This document shows positions 9,326 to 18,177 of a stretch of 64,000 nucleotides of DNA, piece by piece. The notes beneath the pieces were generated by a model. That model was not told the DNA's origin. It did not search any database and saw only the letters and a list, made by a program, of their open reading frames with translations. The stretch comes from T1Sed10-7 sp040904745 (GTDB lineage: Bacteria; Actinomycetota; Nitriliruptoria; Nitriliruptorales; Nitriliruptoraceae), in assembly GCA_040904745.1 (NCBI GenBank), contig JBBDSW010000129.1, positions 1 to 64,000 of the forward strand, written 5' to 3'. The translations under genes and the position numbers were made by a program. Positions within the stretch are counted from its first letter, which is position 1, and the number at the start of each line of letters is the position of its first letter.

Positions 9326-9873
9326 TGCGCATCATCGCCGGCGCGGCGAAGGGGCGACGGCTCCAGGCGCCTCCGGGTGACGATGTGCGCCCCACGGCGG
9401 ACCGGGTCAGGGAAGCGCTGTTCTCGTCGTTGCAGGCGCTCCTGCCGGGCGCCCGCGTACTCGACCTCTTCGCCGGTAGCGGCGCGCTCGGGCTCGAGGC
9501 GGCCTCGCGCGGAGCGGTAGGCGTCACGCTGGTGGAGCGGGATCGGCGCACCCTCGCGGTGCTACGCGACAACGTCGAGACGGTATCCCTGCCCGGGGTC
9601 GCGGTGATCTCAGCCGCGGCGCAGACGGCGCTGGCCGGTGCGCTCCCCGGGGGACCGTTCGATGTGGTCCTCGCCGACCCGCCCTACCGCACCCCCTCCG
9701 ACGAGGTCGACGCGGTCCTTGCGGCGCTCCTGCGTCACCTGGCTCCCGCTGCCGTCATCGTCGTCGAGCGTGATCGTCGCGACCTGGCGCCGAGGTGGCC
9801 GGAGGGGTTGCAGGCCGCCGAGCCGCGACGGTACGGCAACACCGTGCTGCATCGAGCGGACCTCCTCGTCTAG
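9325..9873 (+). CDS. rsmD: 16S rRNA (guanine966-N2)-methyltransferase RsmD
   Basis: A 182-aa class I SAM methyltransferase. The SAM-binding motif VLDLFAGSGALGLEA and the amino-methyltransferase motif ADPPY identify RsmD, which methylates G966 of 16S rRNA in the 30S subunit. The N-terminus MRIIAGxxKGRxL is typical. The ATG overlaps the ptrB stop. The next gene is coaD, the pairing common in bacteria. Confidence 0.93.
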   Translation: MRIIAGAAKGRRLQAPPGDDVRPTADRVREALFSSLQALLPGARVLDLFAGSGALGLEAASRGAVGVTLVERDRRTLAVLRDNVETVSLPGVAVISAAAQTALAGALPGGPFDVVLADPPYRTPSDEVDAVLAALLRHLAPAAVIVVERDRRDLAPRWPEGLQAAEPRRYGNTVLHRADLLV

Positions 9874-9925
9874 CGTTGCCGCTCGTCCACGCCAGCGTCG
9901 CTCTCCGCGGCGAGCAGGAGCAGAA

Positions 9926-10417
9926 GTGAGCATCGCCGTCGTCTGCCCGGGAAGCTTCGACCCCCTCACCCATGGTCACCTCGACGTGATCGCCCGGGCG
10001 GCGGCCCGCTTCGACGAGGTGCTCGTCGCCGTCCTGGAGAACCCGCACAAGCAGAGCCTGTTCACGGTCGAGGAGCGCATGGCGCTGATCGTCGACGAGG
10101 TGACGATCTTCGACAACGTGCGCGTCGACCGCTTCGAGGGGCTGTTGGTCGACTTCTGCAACGCCCGAGGTATCGGGTTGATCTGCAAGGGGCTCAGGGC
10201 GGTCAGCGACTTCGAGTACGAGCTGCAGATGGCGCAGATGAACCAGCGCATCGGGGGGGTCGAGACCCTGTTCCTCACCACGAACCCGGAGCATTCCTAC
10301 CTGTCGAGCTCGCTTGTCAAGGAGGTCGCTCGCTACGGAGGGTCGATCACGGGGACGGTCCCGCCCCGGGTGGCAGATGCGCTGCTCGCCAAGCTCGACG
10401 GAGGCGGTCGGCCCTGA
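9926..10417 (+). CDS. coaD: Phosphopantetheine adenylyltransferase
   Basis: A 163-aa nucleotidyltransferase catalysing the penultimate step of coenzyme A synthesis (4'-phosphopantetheine plus ATP to dephospho-CoA). It has the GSFDPLTHGH motif (T/HxGH) at the N-terminus, the CKGLRAVSDFEYE substrate loop, and YLSSSLVKE near the C-terminus. The GTG start is preceded by GGAG at 9917-9920. The length is exactly that of the family (about 160). Confidence 0.96.
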   Translation: MSIAVVCPGSFDPLTHGHLDVIARAAARFDEVLVAVLENPHKQSLFTVEERMALIVDEVTIFDNVRVDRFEGLLVDFCNARGIGLICKGLRAVSDFEYELQMAQMNQRIGGVETLFLTTNPEHSYLSSSLVKEVARYGGSITGTVPPRVADALLAKLDGGGRP

Positions 10418-10524
10418 CCGTCCGATGGCGATGCTGGCCGCGAGACGCGTGGCGCTCGCCGCTACAGTGCGACGCAGAGGTCGGATGACGTTCCGAGCGC
10501 CTACGAACCGACGAGGGTCGTCCT

Positions 10525-11082
10525 GTGAGCGAACACCGTGGGGTCCCACCGGACGTCGAAGCGAAGCTGCATCAGCTCGAGCGGCTGGTCGGAGACGCCA
10601 AGGCGGTCCCGCTCTCGGCATCGATCATGCTGAACCGTGCCGAGGTCGACGGCATCGTCACCGATCTGCGCGAGGCACTGCCCGACGAACTCACGCAGGC
10701 ACGGTGGGTGATCAAGGAGCGGGACGAGATCCTCGAGCGCGCGCAGGTCGATTCCGATGAGATCCTCGCGGACGCGCACGCCGAACGCGATCGGCTCGTC
10801 TCCGAGCAGGAGGTGGTCCGCACCGCCGAGCAGGAGGCCGAGCGCATCGTCGGCGACGCCCGCGAGCAGGCCAGGCGGATGCGGCTGGAGGCCGAGGACT
10901 ACGTGGATGCCAAACTGGCCAACTTCGAGGTCGTGCTGAACAAGACGCTCGGCGCCGTCGAGCGAGGCCGCGCGAAGCTCAGAGGGGGCCTGGACACCGA
11001 TGCGCTCGGTGACAGCGAGATCGATGTGCCCCTCGACGGCGAGGAGTTCGAGCGACCCGACGAGGATGTCGACCTGCGCTGA
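10525..11082 (+). CDS. DivIVA-like coiled-coil protein, SepIVA homologue
   Basis: A 185-aa mostly coiled-coil protein. The N-terminal segment (LERLVGDAKAVPLSASIMLNR) and the Glu/Ala-rich heptads at about residues 60-140 match the actinobacterial family that includes mycobacterial SepIVA, a DivIVA-domain factor for septation and cell-envelope growth. The acidic C-terminus lacks any domain. Its place upstream of DUF177, rpmF, rnc, fpg and smc is that of sepIVA in mycobacteria. The GTG start has GAGGG at 10513-10517. A role in division is inferred from family and synteny only. Confidence 0.75.
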   Translation: MSEHRGVPPDVEAKLHQLERLVGDAKAVPLSASIMLNRAEVDGIVTDLREALPDELTQARWVIKERDEILERAQVDSDEILADAHAERDRLVSEQEVVRTAEQEAERIVGDAREQARRMRLEAEDYVDAKLANFEVVLNKTLGAVERGRAKLRGGLDTDALGDSEIDVPLDGEEFERPDEDVDLR

Positions 11083-11133
11083 CCGTTGCCGCAGGCCGCC
11101 AGACCGTCGACAGACCGTCGTCCTGGTCCGTGC

Positions 11134-11139
11134 TACCCT
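11134..11139 (+). promoter_or_regulatory. TACCCT -10-like box upstream of DUF177-rpmF-rnc
   Basis: The TAnnnT hexamer sits in the spacer after the SepIVA-like gene, 140 nt before DUF177. No clear -35. It belongs to a recurring set of TACCCT/TAGGCT boxes ahead of genes in this window. Confidence 0.35.
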
Positions 11140-11278
11140 CGCGCGGCCTATCGGCGACGTCCGCGACGCCGCCGATCGTTCCTCGCTGCCCCCGGTCCAG
11201 CGACGGCGCCGGCGCGTGCGGCACCCTCAGCACTTCCGCCGCCGATGTCCATCCACCGCCACGCGGAGCGACCCACAC

Positions 11279-11812
11279 GTGCGTGTCAACATCATCGATC
11301 TGGTCGGCCAACCCGGGGAGACCCGGGCGCTCGAGCGTGCCGTACCGGCGGCCGAGTTCGGGGTGGGGCCCTGGGGCCCGACGGTGGAAGCCGTCCACGA
11401 TCCCGTCCGCCTCGACCTCCACCTCGACGCCGTGGTGGAGGGCATCCTCGTGCGCGGGGAGATCGCCTTCACCGTGGAGCTGGCCTGTGCCCGCTGCCTG
11501 CAACCCCGCTCGATCGAGCAGGAGGTGGAGGTCACCGAGCTGTTCGTCGATCCGACCCGCCGGGAGGCCGGGGAGGAGGACGACCCCGGCTACGAGTTGA
11601 TCGACGACCGCACCGCCATCGACCTCTCCACCCTCACCCGTGATGCGCTCCTGATCGACCTGCCGGTGCGCGTCCTGTGCCGCGAGGACTGCCAGGGGCT
11701 GTGCGAGACCTGCGGCGCGGATCGGAACTCGACCGAGTGTGGTCACGAGCCCGATGCCATCCCCGACCCACGCTGGTCCGCCCTCGCAGACCTCGATCTC
11801 CCGCCGGGCTGA
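11279..11812 (+). CDS. DUF177 (YceD) family protein
   Basis: A 177-aa YceD/DUF177 protein. The family is found immediately upstream of rpmF in most bacteria and is implicated in 23S rRNA and large-subunit maturation. The conserved CARCLQP lies mid-protein, and the C-terminal zinc-ligand-like motifs CREDCQGLCETCG and ECGHEPD are intact. I chose GTG at 11279 (product VRVNIIDLV) with GGAG 10 nt upstream; the frame stays open further upstream without conserved sequence. A TACCCT -10-like box lies at 11134-11139. Confidence 0.85.
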   Translation: MRVNIIDLVGQPGETRALERAVPAAEFGVGPWGPTVEAVHDPVRLDLHLDAVVEGILVRGEIAFTVELACARCLQPRSIEQEVEVTELFVDPTRREAGEEDDPGYELIDDRTAIDLSTLTRDALLIDLPVRVLCREDCQGLCETCGADRNSTECGHEPDAIPDPRWSALADLDLPPG

Positions 11813-11871
11813 GCCCACCCGCGATACCCCCCCACAAGCACCGCACCGACCAGATCACCACAGGAGTCACC

Positions 11872-12051
11872 ATGGCCGTCCCCAAGCGCAAGCTGTCCCG
11901 CTCCCGCACCCGTCACCGCAAGGCGCAGTGGGTCAAGACCTCGGCGGCGACCTACGCGACCTGCAAGCGCTGCAAGGCGCCGACGCGGCCGCACACCGTG
12001 TGTGGCACCTGCGGAAGCTATGCCGGTCGTGAGGTCGTCGAGGTCGACTGA
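11872..12051 (+). CDS. rpmF: 50S ribosomal protein L32
   Basis: A 59-aa basic ribosomal protein. It begins MAVPKRKLSRSRTRHRKAQW, which is diagnostic for L32, and carries a four-Cys zinc ribbon (CKRCK then CGTCG). The ATG follows CAGGAG with good spacing. It lies 59 bp downstream of DUF177 and 7 bp upstream of rnc, so all three are likely cotranscribed. Confidence 0.97.
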   Translation: MAVPKRKLSRSRTRHRKAQWVKTSAATYATCKRCKAPTRPHTVCGTCGSYAGREVVEVD

Positions 12052-12058
12052 GTAGACG

Positions 12059-12817
12059 ATGAGCGACGACGACCGCAGCTGGCACCGCGAGGTCGCGGCG
12101 CTCGCGCGGTCGCTGGACATCCACCTCGACGATCTCGACCTGCTCGATCGTGCTCTGACCCACCGGTCCTGGGCGTTCGAGAACGGCGGGGTACAGCCGA
12201 ACGAGCGGCTCGAGTTCCTCGGCGACGCCGTGCTCGGGCTCGTCGTCGCCGACGAGATCTTCCACGCGCACCCCGACGAGCAGGAAGGACGTCTCGCGAA
12301 GGTCAGGGCGGCGGCCGTGAAGGCCGCCTCGTTGGCCGACGTGGCCCGCGGGATCGGCCTCGGTGGCTACGTCAAGCTCGGACGGGGCGAGCAGGAGTCC
12401 GGTGGTCGCGACAAGGACTCGATCCTGGCCGACACCCTGGAGGCGGTGGTCGGGGCGGTCTACCTCGATCAGGGCTTCGGCAGCGCCTACGACCTCGTGC
12501 AGCGGTTGTTCGGTGACGTCCTCGCCGACCTGGCCGAGCGGGGAGCCGCACTGGACTACAAGACCAGCCTCCAGGAACTCGCCGCGGCGGAGTTCGGTGG
12601 CGTGCCGCGCTACGAGGTGGAAGCCCGAGGGCCAGACCACCGCAAGACCTTCACCGCCCGGGTCCTGGTGGCAGACCGGGAGGTCGGATGCGGCGAAGGA
12701 CGGAACAAGAAGCAGGCGGAGCAGCGCGCAGCGAGACAGGCCTACCTGGCGCTGCACCCGACCCCGTCCCCATCCCATCCACCCGACGAGCGGTCGGCGT
12801 CCTCCTCCGTCGGCTAG
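12059..12817 (+). CDS. rnc: Ribonuclease III
   Basis: A 252-aa double-strand-specific endoribonuclease for rRNA and mRNA processing. The catalytic signature ERLEFLGDAVLGL is present in the N-terminal RNase III domain, with the second acidic cluster at DTLEAVVGAVYLD. The C-terminal ~75 residues form a dsRNA-binding domain (YKTSLQELA ... NKKQAEQRAAR). It starts only 7 bp after rpmF with no strong ribosome binding site, which suggests coupling. Confidence 0.96.
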   Translation: MSDDDRSWHREVAALARSLDIHLDDLDLLDRALTHRSWAFENGGVQPNERLEFLGDAVLGLVVADEIFHAHPDEQEGRLAKVRAAAVKAASLADVARGIGLGGYVKLGRGEQESGGRDKDSILADTLEAVVGAVYLDQGFGSAYDLVQRLFGDVLADLAERGAALDYKTSLQELAAAEFGGVPRYEVEARGPDHRKTFTARVLVADREVGCGEGRNKKQAEQRAARQAYLALHPTPSPSHPPDERSASSSVG

Positions 12818-12916
12818 CGTCGGCGTTCGCGCGACCGAGCGTGTCGGGTCCGCCGGGATCCGCCGTGTGCCGTGACGACCCGTGCGAAGACGGGGACCTC
12901 CCCAAAAGGACGTGAC

Positions 12917-13762
12917 GTGCTCGAACTGCCCGAGGTCGAGGTCCTGCGCAAGGACCTCGAGAAGGAGATCGTCGGCAAGCGGGTCAAGGATGTCGACGTG
13001 CGCACCCCCGCCGTGGTGCGGCCCCTGCACCGCAACCGACCGAGCTTCGTCAAGGCCCTCGAGGGGCGCAAGGTGGAGGCTGCCCGGCGACGGGGTTCGG
13101 TGATCTTCCTCGACCTCGATGGGGACCAGACGTGGATCGTCGACCCCGGCGAAGGCGGCTCCCTGCACCGGGAGACGGCCACCGAGGAACCGGGCGATGA
13201 CACCCACCTCACCGTCAGCTTCACGATCGGTGGAGCACTGCACCTCTCGGAGGTCGGCGAGGAGCCCACGCTGAAGACCGGGGTCGTCCCGACCGAGGAA
13301 GCGCTCGAGGCCGCGGGGATCAGTCCCGATGCCCTCGACCTGCTGGATGACAACCCGACCTGGATGGAGTTCGGCCGCTTCCTGGCCGACGCGAACCGTC
13401 CGCTCAAGATGCTGCTGATCGACCCCACCTACATCGTCGGGATCGGGCCGGTCTACTCCGACGAGATCCTGTGGGAGGCCGGGCTGCGCCACGACCACCC
13501 GTCGGCGACGTTGTCCACCCAGGAGATCCGGCGGCTGTACCGGGCGACCCAGGAGATCATCGTGGCGGCGATGAAGGCCGCTGGGACCAGTCTCGACGAC
13601 GTCGAGGTGGAACTCCTCGTCGATGAGGAGGGTGAGTCGGCCCAGCACCTCAAGGTGTTCGGCCGGGACCGCAAGCCATGCCCGCGGTGTCGCCGTCCGA
13701 TCGTGCGCACACGGTTGAAGAAGGGCATCTACACCTATCACTGTGAACAGTGCATGATCTGA
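12917..13762 (+). CDS. Fpg/Nei-family protein with non-canonical N-terminus
   Basis: A 281-aa member of the formamidopyrimidine-DNA glycosylase fold family at the locus where fpg/mutM normally sits between rnc and smc. Helix-two-turn-helix and zinc-finger parts are recognisable (GIGPVYSDEILW; C-terminal CPRC and CEQC). However, the N-terminus is VLELPEVE, with Leu in place of the catalytic Pro that follows Met. The lysine of the RRGK loop is Ser61, and the Arg of the zinc-finger GGR turn is replaced by Ile (KKGIYTY). Base-excision activity by the usual Schiff-base mechanism is therefore doubtful. The start is GTG with AAAGGA at 12905-12910. Confidence 0.8.
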   Translation: MLELPEVEVLRKDLEKEIVGKRVKDVDVRTPAVVRPLHRNRPSFVKALEGRKVEAARRRGSVIFLDLDGDQTWIVDPGEGGSLHRETATEEPGDDTHLTVSFTIGGALHLSEVGEEPTLKTGVVPTEEALEAAGISPDALDLLDDNPTWMEFGRFLADANRPLKMLLIDPTYIVGIGPVYSDEILWEAGLRHDHPSATLSTQEIRRLYRATQEIIVAAMKAAGTSLDDVEVELLVDEEGESAQHLKVFGRDRKPCPRCRRPIVRTRLKKGIYTYHCEQCMI

Positions 13763-13778
13763 GAAGGGGGGCTCGGCC

Positions 13779-14063
13779 GTGTCGGATGGGTCGATGACGG
13801 CTCGTCACGTCGTCGTCCGGGGCCGCGTGCAGGGAGTGTTCTTCCGGGCGAGCACCCGGGAGGTGGCCCGGCAGCACGGGGTGACGGGGTGGGTCTCCAA
13901 CCGTGCCGACGGTGCGGTGGAGGCTCGGCTCGAAGGTCCGGAACCCGGCGTGGAGGCCGTGCTCGATTGGATCCGTGACGGTGGGCCCGACCACGCGCGG
14001 GTCGAGGGCGTCGAGGTCGCATCCGTACCACCCGATGGGTACGGGTCGTTCGTCGTGCGCTGA
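13779..14063 (+). CDS. acyP: Acylphosphatase
   Basis: A 94-aa acylphosphatase hydrolysing carboxyl-phosphate bonds. It has the signature GRVQGVFFR with catalytic Arg23 and GWVSNRADG with Asn41. AGAAGGGGGG precedes the GTG at 13779; ATG at 13794 is a weaker alternative. The place just upstream of smc is conserved in actinobacteria. Confidence 0.93.
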   Translation: MSDGSMTARHVVVRGRVQGVFFRASTREVARQHGVTGWVSNRADGAVEARLEGPEPGVEAVLDWIRDGGPDHARVEGVEVASVPPDGYGSFVVR

Positions 14064-14161
14064 GGCGGCCATCGGGCGCGCTGCCGCGGTCGTTCCGCTT
14101 CCCGCCTCGCTGTGCGTCGAGCGCACAACTACGCTGGAGGCTGGTCGGTCGGAGGTGCGCG

Positions 14162-14347
14162 GTGAGCAAGGCCCTGTTCGGGACGTACGTCTCGGCGGAG
14201 CACCGGGCGCTGCTCGAGGAGCTGTGGCGGCTCCGTGCGCGGGTGGCGGAACTGGAGGCCGCGCTGGCCGCTGCCCAGCAGGCTGCGGACGCCGATGTGC
14301 CCCAGCCGCATCCCGAGGAGGCATCGAAGCAGCCGCTGGCTCCGTGA
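14162..14347 (+). CDS. Small conserved-looking coiled-coil protein
   Basis: A 61-aa protein of unknown function. The N-terminus MSKALFGTYVS is followed by a charged helix (about residues 14-42) rich in Leu, Arg, Glu and Ala that could form a coiled coil, and a short Pro-rich tail. The GTG start has a strong GGAGG at 14151-14155 with 6-nt spacing. A TACGCT box lies about 30 nt upstream. It sits between acyP and smc. No function is inferred. Confidence 0.6.
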   Translation: MSKALFGTYVSAEHRALLEELWRLRARVAELEAALAAAQQAADADVPQPHPEEASKQPLAP

Positions 14348-14488
14348 CGGCGCGGTGCGCGCCCGTCGGTGGGTGCCCACCTCGGCGTCGGGCTGACCGC
14401 CGCTAGCATCCGCGTTCCGCGTCGTCATCGCTGTCGGTGGGGCGGCGCGGTTCCCCGCTGCCCGCGTTCGTTTCGCACCGGAGGTCGT

Positions 14489-17400
14489 GTGTTCCTCAGG
14501 TCGCTGTCGATGCGTGGCTTCAAGTCCTTCGCGGATCGCACCGCGCTCGAGGTCGAGCCCGGTATCACCGTCATCGTCGGTCCGAACGGGTCCGGGAAGT
14601 CCAACGTCGTCGACGCCCTGGCCTGGGTGCTCGGCACGCACTCCGCGAAGAAGGTGCGTGGCGGTGCGATGTCGGACGTCATCTTCGCCGGATCACCGAC
14701 GCGCAACCGGGCCAGCCAGGCGCGGGTCGAGATCGAGATCGACAACGCGGACGGAACGCTCGCTGGCGGCGGGGTCGGGACCGCCGACAGCGCCGCGGGG
14801 TTCAGCGAGGTCCGGATCGCCCGCACGATCCACGCCGAAGGCGAGACGACCTACGAGATCAACGGTGAGGAGGTCCGCGCGCTCGATGTGCAGGAACTGC
14901 TCTCCGACACGGGTCTCGGACGTGAGCTCCACACGATCGTCGGCCAGGGGCAACTCGACGAGATCCTGAACGCCAAGCCGGAGGAACGCCGCCGCTACAT
15001 CGAGGAGGCTGCAGGCATCCTCAAGCACCGGCGTCGCCGGGAACGGGCGCTGCGCAAGCTGGAGCAGGTCGACGCGCACGTCGACAAGCTGCGGACCGTC
15101 CTCAGGGAGCTACGCCGGCAGCTGAGACCGTTGGAACGGCAGGCGGAAGCGGCCGATCGCTACCAGGCGCTCCAGGCGGAGCTGCGTGCCGTCAGAGTGG
15201 CGTTGGCAGCCGGTGAGCTCGCACGGTTGGAAGGGTTGGCGGCCGCCGAGGGACGGGATGAGGACGCGGCAGCCGCAGCGCAGCGCGAGGTCGAAGCTCG
15301 CCTGGAAGCTGCGCGTGTGCGTGCGCGGGAGCTCGAGCAACAGCTCGGAGTGCTCCGGCCGGCGGCCGAGAGAGCGACCAGCACCTACCACTCGCTGACG
15401 TCGCTGGCCGAGCGTCTGCGCGGGACGGCGGATCTCATCGAGGCGAAGCGCCGCCACCTCGTGGAGTACGTCGAGGAGCCGTTGGCGGGGCGCCCGCCGG
15501 TGGAGCTTCGGGAACAGGCCGATCGGGTAGATGCGGAGGCCGGTGCGCTCGCCGAGGAGCGGGAGCGTCAGCGGGATGCCCACGCCGAGGCTCAGACCCG
15601 ACGGCGCGAGGCGGAGCAGGCCCGTCGGGCACACGAGCAAGCGGTCCAGGCCGAGCAGCGTCGACACGCCGAAGCGCGTGAACGGGTCCTTCGGTGGGAG
15701 GGGGAGGTCTCCGCCCTGCGCGGCTCGATCGCCAGCGCTCAGTCGGAGCTCGGGCGGGTCGACTCCTCGCTGAGCAGCCTCGATGCGCGGGTCGCCGAGG
15801 CCGCCGAGGAGGTAGCCAAGGTCGAGGAGCAGATCCGTCGGCTCGACACCGACGAGGTCGAGCTGACGACGACCCTGGAAGCCGCGGAGGCCGAGGTCGC
15901 CGAGCACCGTGAGGAGGTCGATCAGTTGACCGCCGAGGCCCGCGATCTCGACGCGAAGCGGACCTCCAAGGTCGCACGCGCCGAGGCGCTGCGCGCCGCC
16001 CTGGCTGAGGCGGACGGAGGGACGGCGGCTCTGCTCGAGGCCGACCTCGATGGGGTGCTCGGTCCGGTCGCCGACCACGTGCGGGTCGATGGTGACGAGG
16101 TCGCCGTCGCTGCGGCGCTCGGTGCCATCGGCGAGGCGGTCATGGTCCGCACCCAGGAGCACGCCAAACGGGCGGTGGCCTGGCTGCGCGACACCCAGGC
16201 CGGGTCCGCGGTCGTGCTGGTCGCCCGGCCGGGTGCGAGCGGGTCGTCGTCGGTCGACGAGGAGTTCGCTTCGTGGCTGGAGACGGCCAGGGCCCGGCCG
16301 ATCGGCGACGCCCTGGCGCCGGCGAACGACGACGAAGCCAGCGTGCAGGTCGTCACCGCGCTCCGCAGGGTGCTCGCCGGGACCTACCTGGTCGAGGACT
16401 GGACCACGGCCGTCCTGCTCCATGGCCGGGATCGCACGCGCAGCTTCGTCACCCCTGACGGGGACATCGCCGGGCCGGAGGGCTACCGCGCGGCGGGTTC
16501 GCCGCAGCGCTCCTCGGTGGTGACCGCCACCGCTGCCGATGAGGCCGAGGCGGTGGCCGAGGAACTGGCCGTCCAACTCGCCGAGGTCGGCGAGGCACGG
16601 ACGAGCGCGGAAGCGGCGCTCCGGGAGGCCGAGGAACGGCTCGCCGGAGCCACGGAGCGGATCAACGAGTCGGACGCGCGCATCACCGGCGCGGCGGAAC
16701 GGCTCGCACGCCTCAACAAGGAGCTCCACTCGCTCGCGAACCAGCGGGAGGTCGTCGCGGCCCAGCGCGCGGAGCTCGAGCAGGTCCTCGAACGGGATCG
16801 AGGTGCCCTGTCGGAACTCAACTCCCGAGGTCCCGCCGAGCCGGCCGCGGAGCCGGAGCAGGGGCTGGACGACACGGCGGTCGAGCTCGATGAGGCGGTA
16901 GAGGTCGCACGCGAGCACGAGTTGGACGCGCGGTTGACGCTGGAGCGCACCACCCAGCAGGTCCGGCACCTCGAGGAACAGGCGGCGTCGTTGCGACGCG
17001 AAGCCGAGCAGGTCGAGGCGGCTCTGGCCGACGCAGCGCGGCGGCGGGAGGCCCGTCGGCGTGGGATCGAGCGGTGCGGAGAGCTCGCCATCGTCGCCCG
17101 CGTCGCGCTCGAGCGCGTCGAGCGCTCGGTCCAGTCGGCGGCAGGTGAGCGGGACGACCTCGTTGGCAAGGTGCAGGCCGTGACCGACGAGCTCGAGGCC
17201 GCCCGAGAGCGGATCACCACGATCCAGGGGGAGCTGAGCGAGCACACGGAGCAACGCCATGCTGCGGATCTCCGTCGCCAGGACGTCACCGCCCGGCTCG
17301 AGCACCTCACCACCCGCGTGCGCAACGAGCTCTCGCTCAGCCCGGCGGAGCTGCGTGCTGAGCACCCCGATGCCACCGGGGACGACCATGAGGAACTCGT

Positions 17401-18115
17401 CGCCCGCGAGGATGAGCTGGTCCGCAAGGTCGGCCTGCTCGGTCGGGTCAACCCGCTCGCGCTCGAGGAGTTCAAGGCCCTCGAGGAACGCCATGCGTTC
17501 CTCTCCGATCAGCTCGACGATCTCCGCCGCTCCAAGCGGGACCTGCAGGAGGTCGTCGTGGCGGTCGACGATCGCATCCGTGAGGTCTTCCGCGTCGCCT
17601 TCGACGACATCGCCCGCGAGTTCGAGCTGACCTTCGCCACCGTGTTCCCCGGCGGCCATGGCCGGCTCGTCCTCACCGAGCCGGATGACCTGTTGACCAC
17701 GGGGATCGAGGTGGAGGCGCGACCGCCAGGCAAGCGCGTGACCCGGCTGTCGCTGCTGTCCGGTGGCGAACGGTCACTGACGGTGCTGGCGTTCGTGTTC
17801 GCGATCTTCCGTGCACGACCGAGTCCGTTCTACGTCCTCGATGAGGTCGACGCGGCCCTCGACGACGTGAACCTCCAACGGCTGCTCAAGGTGATCCGGT
17901 CGTTCCGCGGTCACGCCCAGATCATCTTGGTCACGCACCAGAAGCGATCGATGGAGATCGCGGATGTGCTGTACGGGGTCACCATGGGGCCGGATGCGGT
18001 GACCAAGGTCGTCGCGGAGCGGTTGCGCGACGAGGAGCCGGCGGCGGCCCTCGAAGACCGGGCCAGCGATGCGCCGACCGAGGCCGTCCTCGAAGACGTC
18101 TCCAGCCCTGCCTGA
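14489..18115 (+). CDS. smc: Chromosome segregation ATPase SMC
   Basis: A 1208-aa SMC protein. It has the N-terminal Walker A GPNGSGKSN, two long coiled coils (about residues 160-500 and 680-1030), the hinge between them (LGPVADHVRVDG to VLVARPG), and a C-terminal head with signature LSGGERSLT and Walker B FYVLDEVDAALD. It forms the condensin ring with ScpAB, which compacts and segregates the chromosome. I chose the GTG giving VFLRSLSMRGFKSF, which matches the family N-terminus; GGAGG is 4 nt upstream. A TAGCAT box lies at 14404-14409. smc-ftsY-ffh order is standard. Confidence 0.97.
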   Translation: MFLRSLSMRGFKSFADRTALEVEPGITVIVGPNGSGKSNVVDALAWVLGTHSAKKVRGGAMSDVIFAGSPTRNRASQARVEIEIDNADGTLAGGGVGTADSAAGFSEVRIARTIHAEGETTYEINGEEVRALDVQELLSDTGLGRELHTIVGQGQLDEILNAKPEERRRYIEEAAGILKHRRRRERALRKLEQVDAHVDKLRTVLRELRRQLRPLERQAEAADRYQALQAELRAVRVALAAGELARLEGLAAAEGRDEDAAAAAQREVEARLEAARVRARELEQQLGVLRPAAERATSTYHSLTSLAERLRGTADLIEAKRRHLVEYVEEPLAGRPPVELREQADRVDAEAGALAEERERQRDAHAEAQTRRREAEQARRAHEQAVQAEQRRHAEARERVLRWEGEVSALRGSIASAQSELGRVDSSLSSLDARVAEAAEEVAKVEEQIRRLDTDEVELTTTLEAAEAEVAEHREEVDQLTAEARDLDAKRTSKVARAEALRAALAEADGGTAALLEADLDGVLGPVADHVRVDGDEVAVAAALGAIGEAVMVRTQEHAKRAVAWLRDTQAGSAVVLVARPGASGSSSVDEEFASWLETARARPIGDALAPANDDEASVQVVTALRRVLAGTYLVEDWTTAVLLHGRDRTRSFVTPDGDIAGPEGYRAAGSPQRSSVVTATAADEAEAVAEELAVQLAEVGEARTSAEAALREAEERLAGATERINESDARITGAAERLARLNKELHSLANQREVVAAQRAELEQVLERDRGALSELNSRGPAEPAAEPEQGLDDTAVELDEAVEVAREHELDARLTLERTTQQVRHLEEQAASLRREAEQVEAALADAARRREARRRGIERCGELAIVARVALERVERSVQSAAGERDDLVGKVQAVTDELEAARERITTIQGELSEHTEQRHAADLRRQDVTARLEHLTTRVRNELSLSPAELRAEHPDATGDDHEELVAREDELVRKVGLLGRVNPLALEEFKALEERHAFLSDQLDDLRRSKRDLQEVVVAVDDRIREVFRVAFDDIAREFELTFATVFPGGHGRLVLTEPDDLLTTGIEVEARPPGKRVTRLSLLSGGERSLTVLAFVFAIFRARPSPFYVLDEVDAALDDVNLQRLLKVIRSFRGHAQIILVTHQKRSMEIADVLYGVTMGPDAVTKVVAERLRDEEPAAALEDRASDAPTEAVLEDVSSPA

Positions 18116-18177
18116 CCGACCGCGGCGGCGTCGCTGACCGCGCCGCCCGCCCGGCTCTGCACTCCGAGGAGGTTCCC

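Noticed and set aside
15110..17659. Very long open frame antisense to smc (and similar antisense frames opposite most genes)
   Set aside because: High-GC coding sequence with GC-rich third positions leaves opposite frames open; the translated products have no recognisable motif and smc is unambiguous.
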